DNA of 64,000 nucleotides from Hoeflea_A sp965228435 (lineage in GTDB: Bacteria; Pseudomonadota; Alphaproteobacteria; Rhizobiales; Rhizobiaceae): contig OZ245818.1 of the NCBI GenBank assembly GCA_965228435.1, forward strand, positions 4,712,001-4,776,000. The letters are read 5' to 3'. Position 1 is the first letter of the stretch; each line of letters opens with the position of its first letter. This document shows, one piece after another, positions 46,057-54,177 of the stretch. The notes below the pieces were generated by a model, which saw only the letters and a program-made list of their open reading frames with translations, made no database searches and was not told the origin of the DNA. The position numbers were made by a program, and so were the translations under genes.

Positions 46057-47339
46057 TCGGCTGCCACCTTTGTTCCGGCCTCACGGGCGAGGTCCCGCCA
46101 GTCGAGCTCTTTGGATACAACCCCTTCGAATGACGCGATTTGAGTCTGCACGACCTCAGGTGATGTCCCAAGGATCTGACTTCCTTGCCCGGCAAGAACC
46201 GCTGCGTCCACCATCAACCGGCGAAATTCGACAATGGCAAGGTCGGACGCGCCCAGCACGTCTTTGCTGCGATCCACTCGACTGCCCATGGAGACCCACA
46301 TCGCAATGTCCTGATTGGGGATACCCTGGATGCCCGTGAAGTTGCCTTCCTTCATCCGCTCGCGGCTCTGGCGAAACCGGTTGTTCATCGTGCCATATGT
46401 TTCCCATGTTTGTGGGTCCAGATCTTCACCCGGGACGGCGTGGGCAAAGGCTCGCCAGGTGTGGGTGTCGGGCGTGCTCTCCGGATCGCCCCAGGCAATG
46501 AAGTGGAACATCGAGTTGTTGTCGTCGATGGGGACAATCACTGTTGCCACGTTGTAGGAGGCATTGGGCGGGATCAGCGATTGATAGGGCGCGACATACT
46601 CCGTCACCCTAATATAGTCGTGGGTGCGCGCGTTTTTGATCGGCCTGCGGATGGCCGCATAGTGAAAACCGTAATTGGTCGTCTGCGTCTGCATTCGCGG
46701 AGATTTGTCCGTCGAAGGTCGATACCAGCTACGGTCGTCGGCAGCAGCTCCTTCGACCCGTGCCGGCACCATGTCGGACGAATGCAGGCTGGAGGAATGC
46801 GCGCTGTCGATCTGACCCTCGGTGATCTGTGCCCAATTGGCCGGGATCCGGATTTTCAGGATGGAGGTGCGCTGCCTGTCGGTCGGCGCAAATGATGGGC
46901 GTTGGAAGGGTCGCATGTCTTCGACATCGCCCAGCCACGCCCAGACAAAGCCGCCCCATTCCTGGGTCGGATAGCTGCGGGTGCTAACCTTATCCTTGAG
47001 CGGGCTGCCTTCAGGTTCCGATGACATGGCCACGACTTTGCCCGTCACATCGAACTTCCAGCCGTGATATAGACAGCGCAAGCCGCATTCTTCGTTGCGG
47101 CCCAGCACAAGCGATGCCTTGCGGTGCGGGCACAACTCATCCAGCAGGCCGAGTTTCCCCTCGCTGTCCCGAAAGGCCACAAACCGTTCGCCAAGTGCTT
47201 CAATCAGCAGGGGAGTGCCGTCAGCCTCCGTCACTTCCTCGCTCAGACAAACCGGCGTCCAGTGCGCACGCATCAGCTTGCCCATTTGTGTCCCCGGTCC
47301 AACCCTTGTCAGGATGTCGTTTTCAGAAGAGCTCAGCAT
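46053..47339 (-). CDS. Rieske aromatic-ring-hydroxylating oxygenase, phthalate 4,5-dioxygenase-like
   Basis: The 428-residue protein has an N-terminal Rieske [2Fe-2S] site, CPHRK (near residue 69) and CLYHGWKFD (near 89), and the mononuclear iron motif EGQIDSAHSSSLH near residue 175, which strongly resembles phthalate dioxygenase oxygenase (one-component alpha subunit, no beta). Such enzymes add O2 across the ring of an aromatic acid. It heads the leftward operon Rieske-cupin-TRAP and is divergent from its probable reductase. The real substrate may be a substituted phthalate or related acid. Confidence 0.88.
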   Translation of the reverse strand: MLSSSENDILTRVGPGTQMGKLMRAHWTPVCLSEEVTEADGTPLLIEALGERFVAFRDSEGKLGLLDELCPHRKASLVLGRNEECGLRCLYHGWKFDVTGKVVAMSSEPEGSPLKDKVSTRSYPTQEWGGFVWAWLGDVEDMRPFQRPSFAPTDRQRTSILKIRIPANWAQITEGQIDSAHSSSLHSSDMVPARVEGAAADDRSWYRPSTDKSPRMQTQTTNYGFHYAAIRRPIKNARTHDYIRVTEYVAPYQSLIPPNASYNVATVIVPIDDNNSMFHFIAWGDPESTPDTHTWRAFAHAVPGEDLDPQTWETYGTMNNRFRQSRERMKEGNFTGIQGIPNQDIAMWVSMGSRVDRSKDVLGASDLAIVEFRRLMVDAAVLAGQGSQILGTSPEVVQTQIASFEGVVSKELDWRDLAREAGTKVAAE

Positions 47340-47370
47340 TTCAGGTTCCGGATGGGTGCCATTTGGATAA

Positions 47371-47420
47371 ATGATACAGGGATATTGAAGTTTGACAAGA
47401 TAAAATTAGCTATCTAATTA
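47371..47420. promoter_or_regulatory. divergent promoters with candidate MarR operator O2
   Basis: Rightward promoter: TTGACA (47392-47397), 17 bases, TAATTA (47415-47420). Leftward promoter: TTGTCA (47398-47393), 16 bases, TATCAT (47376-47371); the two -35 boxes overlap. AATTAG-CTAT-CTAATT (47404-47419) lies between the rightward -35 and -10 and just outside the leftward -35, matching the core of O1 before yceI. A second small palindrome, CATTT-GGAT-AAATG (47360-47373), covers the leftward -10. Confidence 0.6.
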
Positions 47421-47452
47421 TTTTGGCCTACGAAGTGTTCGGGAGTGCATGC

Positions 47453-48394
47453 GTGCTCGAGACTATTGAAATGACGGTTTCCGACTGTCGCGATCTGACG
47501 CCAATGATCCGCGAGTTCGTCTTGTCGCCGAAAGGAGAGGTGCAATTGCCCCCTGCCGAGGCCGGCGCGCATATAGCGGTGGAGACCCCGTCAGGTGCGT
47601 GGCGGCAGTATTCGCTCGTTGACCCTACAGACACGCCGGACAGTTATCGGATCGCCGTCAAGCGCGAACTTGACGGTCGCGGTGGTTCCGCATCGATCCA
47701 TGACGCGTGGGGCACGGGGGATACCGTCCAGATTCAGCACCCCGCGAACAACTTTCCCATCGGAACCGCGTCCAGATACCTTTTGATCGCTGGCGGCATC
47801 GGTGTGACACCGGTTTATGCCATGGCACAGGCCCTGATGCGCCAGGGTGCGGATTTCAGAATGATCTACTGCACCCGCGGACCAGAGGACACGGCCTACA
47901 AATCGGAATTGGAAGCGCTGCTCGGCGACAGGCTGACGCTGCACCACGATGGCGGCAGCCCGGATCGGGTTTATGATTTCTGGGATCACTTTGCCGAGCC
48001 GAAGATGATGCATGTCTATTGCTGCGGCCCGGAACCATTGATGGAAGAAATCAAGGACATATCGGGCCATTGGCCGGAAGGCCGGGTCAATTTCGAAGAT
48101 TTCGCAGGCGTCGAGGCGGTGCGCGAGGACGACACAGCCTTCGAGGTCACCCTTCAAAAAACCGGGCAGACGCTCGAAGTGCCTGCTGACAAGTCCATCC
48201 TCGAAGCACTGCGTGACGTCGGGGCCATCGTGCCCAGCTCCTGCGAAAGCGGGACATGCGGCACCTGCAAATGCAGACTGATTTCGGGCGACGTGGACCA
48301 CCGCGACATGGTGTTGATGGAGGAGGACAAAGCCGATCACATCATGATCTGCGTCTCACGTGCCAAATCGGGAGCACTGGTTCTTGACCTTTGA
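47453..48394 (+). CDS. oxygenase reductase (FMN, NAD, plant-type [2Fe-2S]; VanB/phthalate dioxygenase reductase type)
   Basis: The 313-residue protein has an FMN/NAD ferredoxin-reductase module (RQYSLVDPT, LIAGGIGVTPVYAMAQAL, YCCGPEPLM) and a C-terminal plant-type ferredoxin with CESGTCGTC plus a distal Cys (ICVSRA). This matches phthalate dioxygenase reductase, which feeds electrons to Rieske oxygenases. GTG 47453 (GGGAG 7 bases upstream) is chosen because the promoter -10 ends at 47420; the open frame reaches TTG 47423, which would leave almost no leader. Confidence 0.9.
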   Translation: MLETIEMTVSDCRDLTPMIREFVLSPKGEVQLPPAEAGAHIAVETPSGAWRQYSLVDPTDTPDSYRIAVKRELDGRGGSASIHDAWGTGDTVQIQHPANNFPIGTASRYLLIAGGIGVTPVYAMAQALMRQGADFRMIYCTRGPEDTAYKSELEALLGDRLTLHHDGGSPDRVYDFWDHFAEPKMMHVYCCGPEPLMEEIKDISGHWPEGRVNFEDFAGVEAVREDDTAFEVTLQKTGQTLEVPADKSILEALRDVGAIVPSSCESGTCGTCKCRLISGDVDHRDMVLMEEDKADHIMICVSRAKSGALVLDL

Positions 48395-49532
48395 ACCCAT
48401 TCGTCTCGGTGCTGTTGGTCTGGGCCGCGGCTTTGCCTTGACGGCTCGTGCCCTGGCCGCTCATGACGGCATTACCCTCGTTGCCTCAGCGACGCGATCC
48501 GAAGCGTCGCGTGATGCCTTCGCCGACGTCTTTGGCGGAACGGCCTATGCCGCCTATGGCAGTCTCTTGGCAGATGAACGCGTCGAGATGATCTACGTCG
48601 CGACCCCGCATGGGCTCCATTGTGACCATGTCTGCGCAGCATTGGAAGCTGGTAAACATGTCGTTGTCGAGAAACCCCTGGCAATCTCGATGCGCGACGC
48701 CGATGCGATGGTGGCGACTGCGGAACGAACCGGTCGCAAGCTTTTCGTCGGGCCCAGTCACAGCTATGATCCGCCAGTGGCCATTGCAGCCGAGATCATC
48801 GCATCGGGTCGCCTCGGTGCGCCCAGAATGTTGCATGGGCTCAACGCAACAGACTTCCTCTATCGTCCCCGACGTCCCGAAGAGCTAAGGACCGAGGAGG
48901 GCGGCGGGGTCGTGTTTTCCCAGGCGGTTCACCAGGTCGATGTGGCCATGCGGCTGCTGGGTCAACCGCGCTCGGTCTTTGCAGCCACCGGAAGGTGGGA
49001 TGCCGCGCGGCCGACCGAAGGCGCGTTCACCGCCATTGTAGGCTTTGACGGCGGAGCAAACGCCTCGCTGACCTATTCCGGCTATGGGTTTTTCGACAGC
49101 GACCGGTTGATGGACAATGTCTCGGAACTCGGTGTGCAGAAGCATCAGGACACCGCAGGGGCATCCCGGCGTGCTTTGGCGAAGATCGTCGACGAAGCAG
49201 CCCACAAACGCACGCGCGCCTTTCATGGCCTGGACGGGCTGCCGAACGCAACTCGGCACGAGCACTTCGGCCCGGTGGTTGTCTTTTGCGAAAACGGGGA
49301 TCTGCAATTGACAGCGGATGGAGTAATCCAGTTCACCGAGGCGGGAACGGAACGGATCGATGTCCCGTTTGTCTCGTCACGCCAGGGTTTTGCGCAGGCG
49401 CTGGTCGATGCTCTGCGCGGTGGGCCGCAACCGGTTCAAACGGGCGCTTGGGGGCGCACAGCTCTGCGTGTCTGTCATGCTATTCTCGACAGTGCCCGTG
49501 ACGGTGTGCGCGTCGAGATCAAGGAGGACTAA
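48384..49532 (+). CDS. Gfo/Idh/MocA family dehydrogenase, likely dihydrodiol dehydrogenase
   Basis: The 382-residue protein has the Rossmann start LGAVGLGRGFALTARAL, the hallmark VVVEKPLAISMRDA (EKP lysine near residue 97) and AVHQVDVAMRLLG. In phthalate pathways the cis-dihydrodiol is rearomatised by a Gfo/Idh enzyme (Pht4), and this gene sits between a PDR-type reductase and a Pht5-like gene, the classical pht order. TTG 48384 overlaps the reductase by 11 bases; GTG 48360 is possible. Confidence 0.85.
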   Translation: MTFEPIRLGAVGLGRGFALTARALAAHDGITLVASATRSEASRDAFADVFGGTAYAAYGSLLADERVEMIYVATPHGLHCDHVCAALEAGKHVVVEKPLAISMRDADAMVATAERTGRKLFVGPSHSYDPPVAIAAEIIASGRLGAPRMLHGLNATDFLYRPRRPEELRTEEGGGVVFSQAVHQVDVAMRLLGQPRSVFAATGRWDAARPTEGAFTAIVGFDGGANASLTYSGYGFFDSDRLMDNVSELGVQKHQDTAGASRRALAKIVDEAAHKRTRAFHGLDGLPNATRHEHFGPVVVFCENGDLQLTADGVIQFTEAGTERIDVPFVSSRQGFAQALVDALRGGPQPVQTGAWGRTALRVCHAILDSARDGVRVEIKED

Positions 49533-49533
49533 C

Positions 49534-50520
49534 ATGTCCAAACTCCAGCTTTCCATGGCCGTTGGCGATTACGATCGCACGCGTCCCATCTTTGACGGGC
49601 GGGTGCAGATCGACGGGGTTGATCCGGTGGTGATGCTGCAATCCCCCGAGGAAATGTTCTTCAATGCCTTTCGTCACAAAACCTGCGATGTGAGCGAGCT
49701 GTCCTTGAGTTCTTACTGCGTGTCACTCACGCGCGAGGACCCGCCATATTGCGCCATTCCCGTCTTTTTGAGTCGGGCCTTCCGTCACACATCGATCTAT
49801 GTCCGGACCGACCGGGGGATCAATTCGCCGGAAGACCTGACTGGACGCCGGATCGGCATCGCCGAGTATCAACTGACCGCCAATGTGTGGGTGCGCAAAA
49901 TCCTCGCAGAATATGGAGTGGCGCCGAATGATATCACCTGGATCCGTGGTGGTATGGACACGCCGGGGCGCCCGGAAAAACTGAAGTTTGCACCGCCCGA
50001 AGGCCTGGTAATTGAAACCGCCCCTGAAGGTGCAACGCTAAACGCCATGCTCGAAGAAGGTGATATCGACGGTTTCATCGGTCCCCGTTGGCCGCGCTGC
50101 TATGCCGAAGGACATCCGCAGGTCGACCGGCTCTTCTCCGACAGCCAGGCGGTTGCCGAGGCCTGGTACGCCAAGACCGAGATCTTCCCGATCATGCATG
50201 TGCTTGGTGTCCGCCGGCCCCTTGCCGATGCGCATCCCTGGCTCCCGGGTGCACTTTTAAAGGCATTCTCAGCGGCAAAGGACCTGGCGACGGATGCCTT
50301 GGAGGACACCTCCGCCACCAAGGTCACGATGCCCTTTGTCGAAGATACGTTGCGCAGGGCCCAGAAGATGGGTGGAACACTCTGGACTTACGGCGTGAAG
50401 GGTAACGAGCACGTCCTCGACACCTTTCTGGACGCCCATTTCGAACAGGGTCTGTCGTCGCGCCGCTTGGCGCTGCCCGAACTCTTTCATCCCGCAACTT
50501 CAGAAAGCTGGTCACTTTGA
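49534..50520 (+). CDS. 4,5-dihydroxyphthalate decarboxylase-like protein
   Basis: The 328-residue protein begins LQLSMAVGDYDRTRPIFDGR, the signature of Pht5-type decarboxylases, a family with a type 2 periplasmic-binding fold (conserved GRRIGIAEYQLTANVW) but no signal peptide. Pht5 removes a carboxylate from 4,5-dihydroxyphthalate to give protocatechuate. AAGGAGG precedes ATG 49534. It directly follows the dehydrogenase, fitting an upper pathway of oxygenation, rearomatisation and decarboxylation. Confidence 0.83.
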   Translation: MSKLQLSMAVGDYDRTRPIFDGRVQIDGVDPVVMLQSPEEMFFNAFRHKTCDVSELSLSSYCVSLTREDPPYCAIPVFLSRAFRHTSIYVRTDRGINSPEDLTGRRIGIAEYQLTANVWVRKILAEYGVAPNDITWIRGGMDTPGRPEKLKFAPPEGLVIETAPEGATLNAMLEEGDIDGFIGPRWPRCYAEGHPQVDRLFSDSQAVAEAWYAKTEIFPIMHVLGVRRPLADAHPWLPGALLKAFSAAKDLATDALEDTSATKVTMPFVEDTLRRAQKMGGTLWTYGVKGNEHVLDTFLDAHFEQGLSSRRLALPELFHPATSESWSL

Positions 50521-50921
50521 TGCAACCAGTCTACGAGATCGCCCTGCCGACCGGGTTCGGATATGTCTGTGTGCTGCACAGGCACCCAACCTATGGTGAC
50601 GTTCTCGGTGTCGCTCCGATGATCTACGAGAGACCGTCTCCCGATCCGACGGGCATTGTTCACGAGCAGGTGGTGATTTTTCCGATTGAGGCCGCGATCA
50701 AGGCGCAGTCTCTCAGCGCCCGCCATGTCGGCGACCGCGTGGTCGAAGAATCCCTGCCGCTTTGTTTCAAATTCGCCGTACGGGACAAAAACGGTGACCC
50801 GATTTACTGGTGGCTTTGGGATGGAGATGAGATCAAAATTGCCGGTGACGATCTAGATCTCGACGCAATGCCGGAACGCAAGGTCCTGACACCGCAGGAA
50901 CTCATTGCGCTTTGGGTTTGA
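50520..50921 (+). CDS. uncharacterised 133-residue protein of the catabolic operon
   Basis: The ATG shares its A with the TGA of the decarboxylase gene, so it is translationally coupled and belongs to the operon. The protein is soluble and acidic, with no signal peptide: TGFGYVCVLHRHPTYGDVLG near the start, YWWLWDGDEIKIAGDD in the second half. I do not recognise it. The opening has a faint resemblance to Imm26-like domains, which I do not trust. It is not a standard phthalate or gentisate pathway component. Confidence 0.75.
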   Translation: MQPVYEIALPTGFGYVCVLHRHPTYGDVLGVAPMIYERPSPDPTGIVHEQVVIFPIEAAIKAQSLSARHVGDRVVEESLPLCFKFAVRDKNGDPIYWWLWDGDEIKIAGDDLDLDAMPERKVLTPQELIALWV

Positions 50922-50973
50922 GATCGTCGAATGTTGGTCCTAACGACCACCGGCTTTTCCGGGAGGTACGTCC

Positions 50974-51345
50974 ATGCTGAGGATGTTGAGGCTCGGCCTG
51001 ATCGCGGTCGCACTGGCACCTGTCCCGGCAGCGGCCGAAATCTGCTTTGGTGACGAAGACGACACTGAAGTGTTCGTCAATGTCGAGATCTGTCCGGCGG
51101 ACTCGAAGCGAGCCTGCACGGTGATCTGCTTTGCCCCGGATCTCTACGAAATGCCGGCAGCGGCCATGACCCTGTCCCGCTTCATCGTCGCGGTCGGCGA
51201 TGGCGGTGTGACGTTTGATGAAGCGCTCGCGGTCGCGCGCAGGAAATTCGGCACCGGTCGGCATTACGAGATCGGCAATGTGACGGTTGAACCGCAGCTC
51301 TGCCGCAACGAACCGGCCTCGAGCCGTATCGTCTGCGATTTCTGA
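50974..51345 (+). CDS. small secreted cysteine-containing protein
   Basis: The 123-residue protein has a signal peptide (LRLGLIAVALAPVPAAAE, cleavage near residue 22) and six cysteines in the mature part (ICF, ICP, ACTVIC, LCR, VCDF), which could form three periplasmic disulfides. GGGAGG precedes ATG 50974. No family is recognised. It stands after the catabolic operon by 52 bases and is convergent with the nitrilase gene. Confidence 0.7.
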   Translation: MLRMLRLGLIAVALAPVPAAAEICFGDEDDTEVFVNVEICPADSKRACTVICFAPDLYEMPAAAMTLSRFIVAVGDGGVTFDEALAVARRKFGTGRHYEIGNVTVEPQLCRNEPASSRIVCDF

Positions 51346-51357
51346 GCTGCCTATGAA

Positions 51358-52134
51358 TCATCGGCCAAGTCTTTTGAGCAGGCTTGCGGTTTCCGCGAGA
51401 TAGGGCAACGTCGCGCGTGCCTGCTCGACAGCTTCGATATCGAGAGACGCAGACAGCAGGATCTCCGCGCTGCCGGCCCGCGCGGCGTCCCGCCCGTCCG
51501 GGGCGACGATGCAACTTGCGCCCAGATAGGAGAGGCCGTTTTCTTCACCCGCGTGATTGGCATAGAGCAACCAGCTGCCGTTTTCGAACGCGCGCGCCGG
51601 CATTACCCTGCGGGCGACGACGTCCCATTTCTGAGCCAGGGCAGTCGGAACAATGATGACGTGGGCGCCGGCAAGCGACAGGGCGCGAACCGTTTCCGGA
51701 AACTCGGCATCGAAACAGATGGCGATGCCACATCGAAATTTGCCCAGGTCGAAGAGGGTGAGGCCATTTCCGGGTTGGAAGTACCTGGCCTCGGACCCCG
51801 GCGGCAACAGCAGTTTGCGATGGTTGGCGATGAGCTCTCCTGTCGACGACAGGCAGGCGGCGGAATTGTAGAGCCGATCCCCATATCGCTCCGCGTAGCC
51901 GAACACCAGGGCCGTTCGCGTCATCCTTGCAAGATCAGACAGCAGGCGAATATGAGGACCGTCCGTCGCTTCGGCACGCAGCTGAAGGGCCTCACCGACA
52001 TTATAGCCACTCAGAAACAACTCAGGGCACACGACGAGATCAAGATCGTTACCGGCAAGACGTCCGGCCAGCACGTCTATCCGTTCGTCGGGCGATAGCC
52101 CACTGGCGTTGCATTGGAATATTCCCGCGCGCAT
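51358..52134 (-). CDS. nitrilase-superfamily carbon-nitrogen hydrolase
   Basis: The 258-residue enzyme shows the catalytic triad: Glu in VVCPELFLSGY (near residue 38), Lys in NHRKLLLPPG (near 106) and Cys in CGIAICFDAEFPE (near 138). Members are amidases, ureidopropionases or nitrilases. ATG 52134 starts one base after the stop of the M24 gene, so the two are an operon read leftward; the longer frame to 52158 runs into M24. An amide released by its partner is a plausible substrate. Confidence 0.88.
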   Translation of the reverse strand: MRAGIFQCNASGLSPDERIDVLAGRLAGNDLDLVVCPELFLSGYNVGEALQLRAEATDGPHIRLLSDLARMTRTALVFGYAERYGDRLYNSAACLSSTGELIANHRKLLLPPGSEARYFQPGNGLTLFDLGKFRCGIAICFDAEFPETVRALSLAGAHVIIVPTALAQKWDVVARRVMPARAFENGSWLLYANHAGEENGLSYLGASCIVAPDGRDAARAGSAEILLSASLDIEAVEQARATLPYLAETASLLKRLGR

Positions 52135-52135
52135 C

Positions 52136-53302
52136 TCAATTCCCAGAACCGCCGGCAACCAGGATGCCTCGATCGTAATGGGTCAAGTAGTCGGCACCGT
52201 CCTCGGTGACGACGATGGAATCACCGATGCGTCCACCGAGCCGGCCATCGACCGAAATGCCGCCGTCAACGGCAAAGGTCATGCCCGCCTGAAGCACGGT
52301 TTGATCACCTTGCTTGAGCTCCGGGGCCTCGAGATAGGACATGCCGATCGAGCGGCCGGTCCGGTAGCCGGTCTCATAGCCGCGCGAGCGATAAACCTCG
52401 TTGGCTGCTTCGGCGACTGATTCGGCGGTGATGCCCGGCCGGATGGCCGCGATTGCAGCCTGCTGCGCATCAATCGCCGCCTGCTGCACGCGGGCGGCCT
52501 CGTCGCTGACATCGGCGATAAAGAACATACGGTCGAAACCGAGCTTGTAGAGCTTGAACTGGGCCATGTTGCAGAAGCAAAAATAGACCGGGTCGTTTCG
52601 TTCAAGCCGTTTGACGCTGGCGCGACGGTGCACCATGGAGGTGTCGCGCCCCGACTGCATGATCTGCAGATTGTGGATCATTGGCGAGATGAAGGCCTCC
52701 CAGCCACGGTCCGTCAAGAAGCCGGCAGCCTTGCGGGTTCCAGCATTGATCACCGCAAGGGCCGCCTCGTATTCGGGCACGCCTTCATGGAGCGAAGTTG
52801 CGGCCGCCGCCATCATGGCTCCGGCGATTTCGCCGGCCTGGCGCATAACTTCGATTTCTTCCGGCGATTTGATGGTTCGCAATTCAGCGACGATCGGCGA
52901 AATGTCGCTCAGCTCGCATCCATCATAGTGTTCCTCAAGCCAGTTGCGAACGATGGCCGGCACGACCCCGGCTTCGATGGCTGGGTTCTGAGGGCTGGTT
53001 CCAAGGATATGGTCGAGAACCGCTTCCCAGCGGTTGGGGCCGGAATCTTCCCAGGTCGCCACGTCTTCGACCCAGGTCATGGCGGAAACCATCTCGCTTT
53101 CCATCAGTGGGGTGACGATTGTCGGTGGTGCGTCGGGGCGCACGATCAGGAAGGTCGGGCGGCCGAATTCAACGGACAGATAGCCCCAGAATCCGGCGAA
53201 ATAGGCAATCGTGCTCTCGTCCGTCAGGATGGCTGTCTCTATTCCCGCCTCGGCAAGACGAGATTGCAGCAATCGAGTGCGTTGGCGCGCTTGGTCAAGC
53301 AT
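52136..53302 (-). CDS. M24/creatinase-like hydrolase lacking canonical metal ligands
   Basis: The 388-residue protein has an N-terminal creatinase domain (about 1-135) and a pita-bread M24 domain (about 145-385). At the places where aminopeptidases have D, D, H, E and E ligands it reads LYKLGFDRM, SIGMSYLEAP, AVDGGIS and GRIGDSI, so at least three ligands are absent. This fits metal-independent creatinase-like enzymes better than Xaa-Pro peptidases. Divergent from the EutA-like gene, sharing its regulatory region. The substrate may be an amidine or an ectoine-like ring, but is unproven. Confidence 0.82.
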   Translation of the reverse strand: MLDQARQRTRLLQSRLAEAGIETAILTDESTIAYFAGFWGYLSVEFGRPTFLIVRPDAPPTIVTPLMESEMVSAMTWVEDVATWEDSGPNRWEAVLDHILGTSPQNPAIEAGVVPAIVRNWLEEHYDGCELSDISPIVAELRTIKSPEEIEVMRQAGEIAGAMMAAAATSLHEGVPEYEAALAVINAGTRKAAGFLTDRGWEAFISPMIHNLQIMQSGRDTSMVHRRASVKRLERNDPVYFCFCNMAQFKLYKLGFDRMFFIADVSDEAARVQQAAIDAQQAAIAAIRPGITAESVAEAANEVYRSRGYETGYRTGRSIGMSYLEAPELKQGDQTVLQAGMTFAVDGGISVDGRLGGRIGDSIVVTEDGADYLTHYDRGILVAGGSGN

Positions 53303-53360
53303 GGTTTGAACCTTTTGCTGTACACATCATTTTACTGAAGCCGCAAATTCAGCTGCGAAT

Positions 53361-53390
53361 TTGACACAATCATCACATGGTGTATACACC
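53361..53390 (+). promoter_or_regulatory. promoter with GntR-type operator
   Basis: TTGACA (53361-53366), a 16-base spacer and TATACA (53383-53388) form a good sigma70 promoter. The perfect palindrome GGTGTATACACC (53379-53390) covers the -10. TGTATACA cores are common FCD-type GntR operators, and an FCD GntR gene is encoded by this transcript. Confidence 0.65.
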
Positions 53391-53427
53391 TGACTCTTGA
53401 ATGGCAATCAGAAATCTGGAGTGGGCA

Positions 53428-54177
53428 GTGAAATCGCACAACCTGCAGATCGAATTCGATGCTGGTCGCAATGGGCGTGCAAAAATCGGTTTTGTGCTGC
53501 TGGCTTCCGAGCAGACGATCGAAGATGATGTCATGCGGTTGCGACCCAAGGGTGTCGGCGTCCACTTCACTCGGTTGAGGAGCCCGGACGCCATCACCAG
53601 CGAGACACTATCGGCACATCGGCAACAATTGGCCGAATGCGCGGCGTCTCTGATCCCGGATGCCGGTCTCGATGTCGTTTGCTACGCCTGCACGTCCGGA
53701 TCCCTGGTGATCGGTGAGGATCGTGTGTTCGCCGAACTACGAAAGGGAGCACCGGGCGCTCGACCGACGTCGCTGATTACCGGGGTCATTCATGGCCTGC
53801 GCGCGATCGGGGCACGGAAGATTGTGGTTGGAACACCCTATCTTGACGAAATCAACCAACAGGAAGAAGCCTATCTCGAGTCAGCCGGTTTCGACGTCCT
53901 CGACATCCGGGGCCTGAACATCGCCAACGACAGCGACATGGTGCGGGTGACGCCATCTTTTCTCAGATCGTTCGCGCTTTCGCTCGACCGGCCGGAAGCC
54001 GACGCCGTGTTTATGTCATGTGGTGCACTGCGCACGCTCGACGTCGTTGACGCGCTTGAAGCTGAGATTGGCAAGCCCGTCATCTGCTCGAACCAGGCCA
54101 TGATATGGGAGACCTTGCGCATCGCCGGCATCGATGATCGCATTGCAGGTTATGGCAGGCTTCTGAAGGACCATTGA
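53428..54177 (+). CDS. maleate isomerase/arylmalonate decarboxylase/EutA-like Asp-Glu racemase superfamily protein
   Basis: The 249-residue protein has the two-cysteine pattern of this superfamily: the first Cys in CYACTSGSLVIG near residue 90 and the second in FMSCGALRTLDVVD near 200. Relatives isomerise maleate, decarboxylate arylmalonates or act in ectoine use (EutA). GTG 53428 with GGAG 6 bases upstream is chosen; the frame opens at ATG 53401, but that is only about 6 bases from the predicted transcription start. It overlaps gntR by one base. Confidence 0.82.
   Translation: MKSHNLQIEFDAGRNGRAKIGFVLLASEQTIEDDVMRLRPKGVGVHFTRLRSPDAITSETLSAHRQQLAECAASLIPDAGLDVVCYACTSGSLVIGEDRVFAELRKGAPGARPTSLITGVIHGLRAIGARKIVVGTPYLDEINQQEEAYLESAGFDVLDIRGLNIANDSDMVRVTPSFLRSFALSLDRPEADAVFMSCGALRTLDVVDALEAEIGKPVICSNQAMIWETLRIAGIDDRIAGYGRLLKDH

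Noticed and set aside
47423..47452. upstream TTG start for the oxygenase reductase
   Set aside because: It lies 3 bases after the predicted -10 box; GTG 47453 has a good GGGAG and a reasonable leader.
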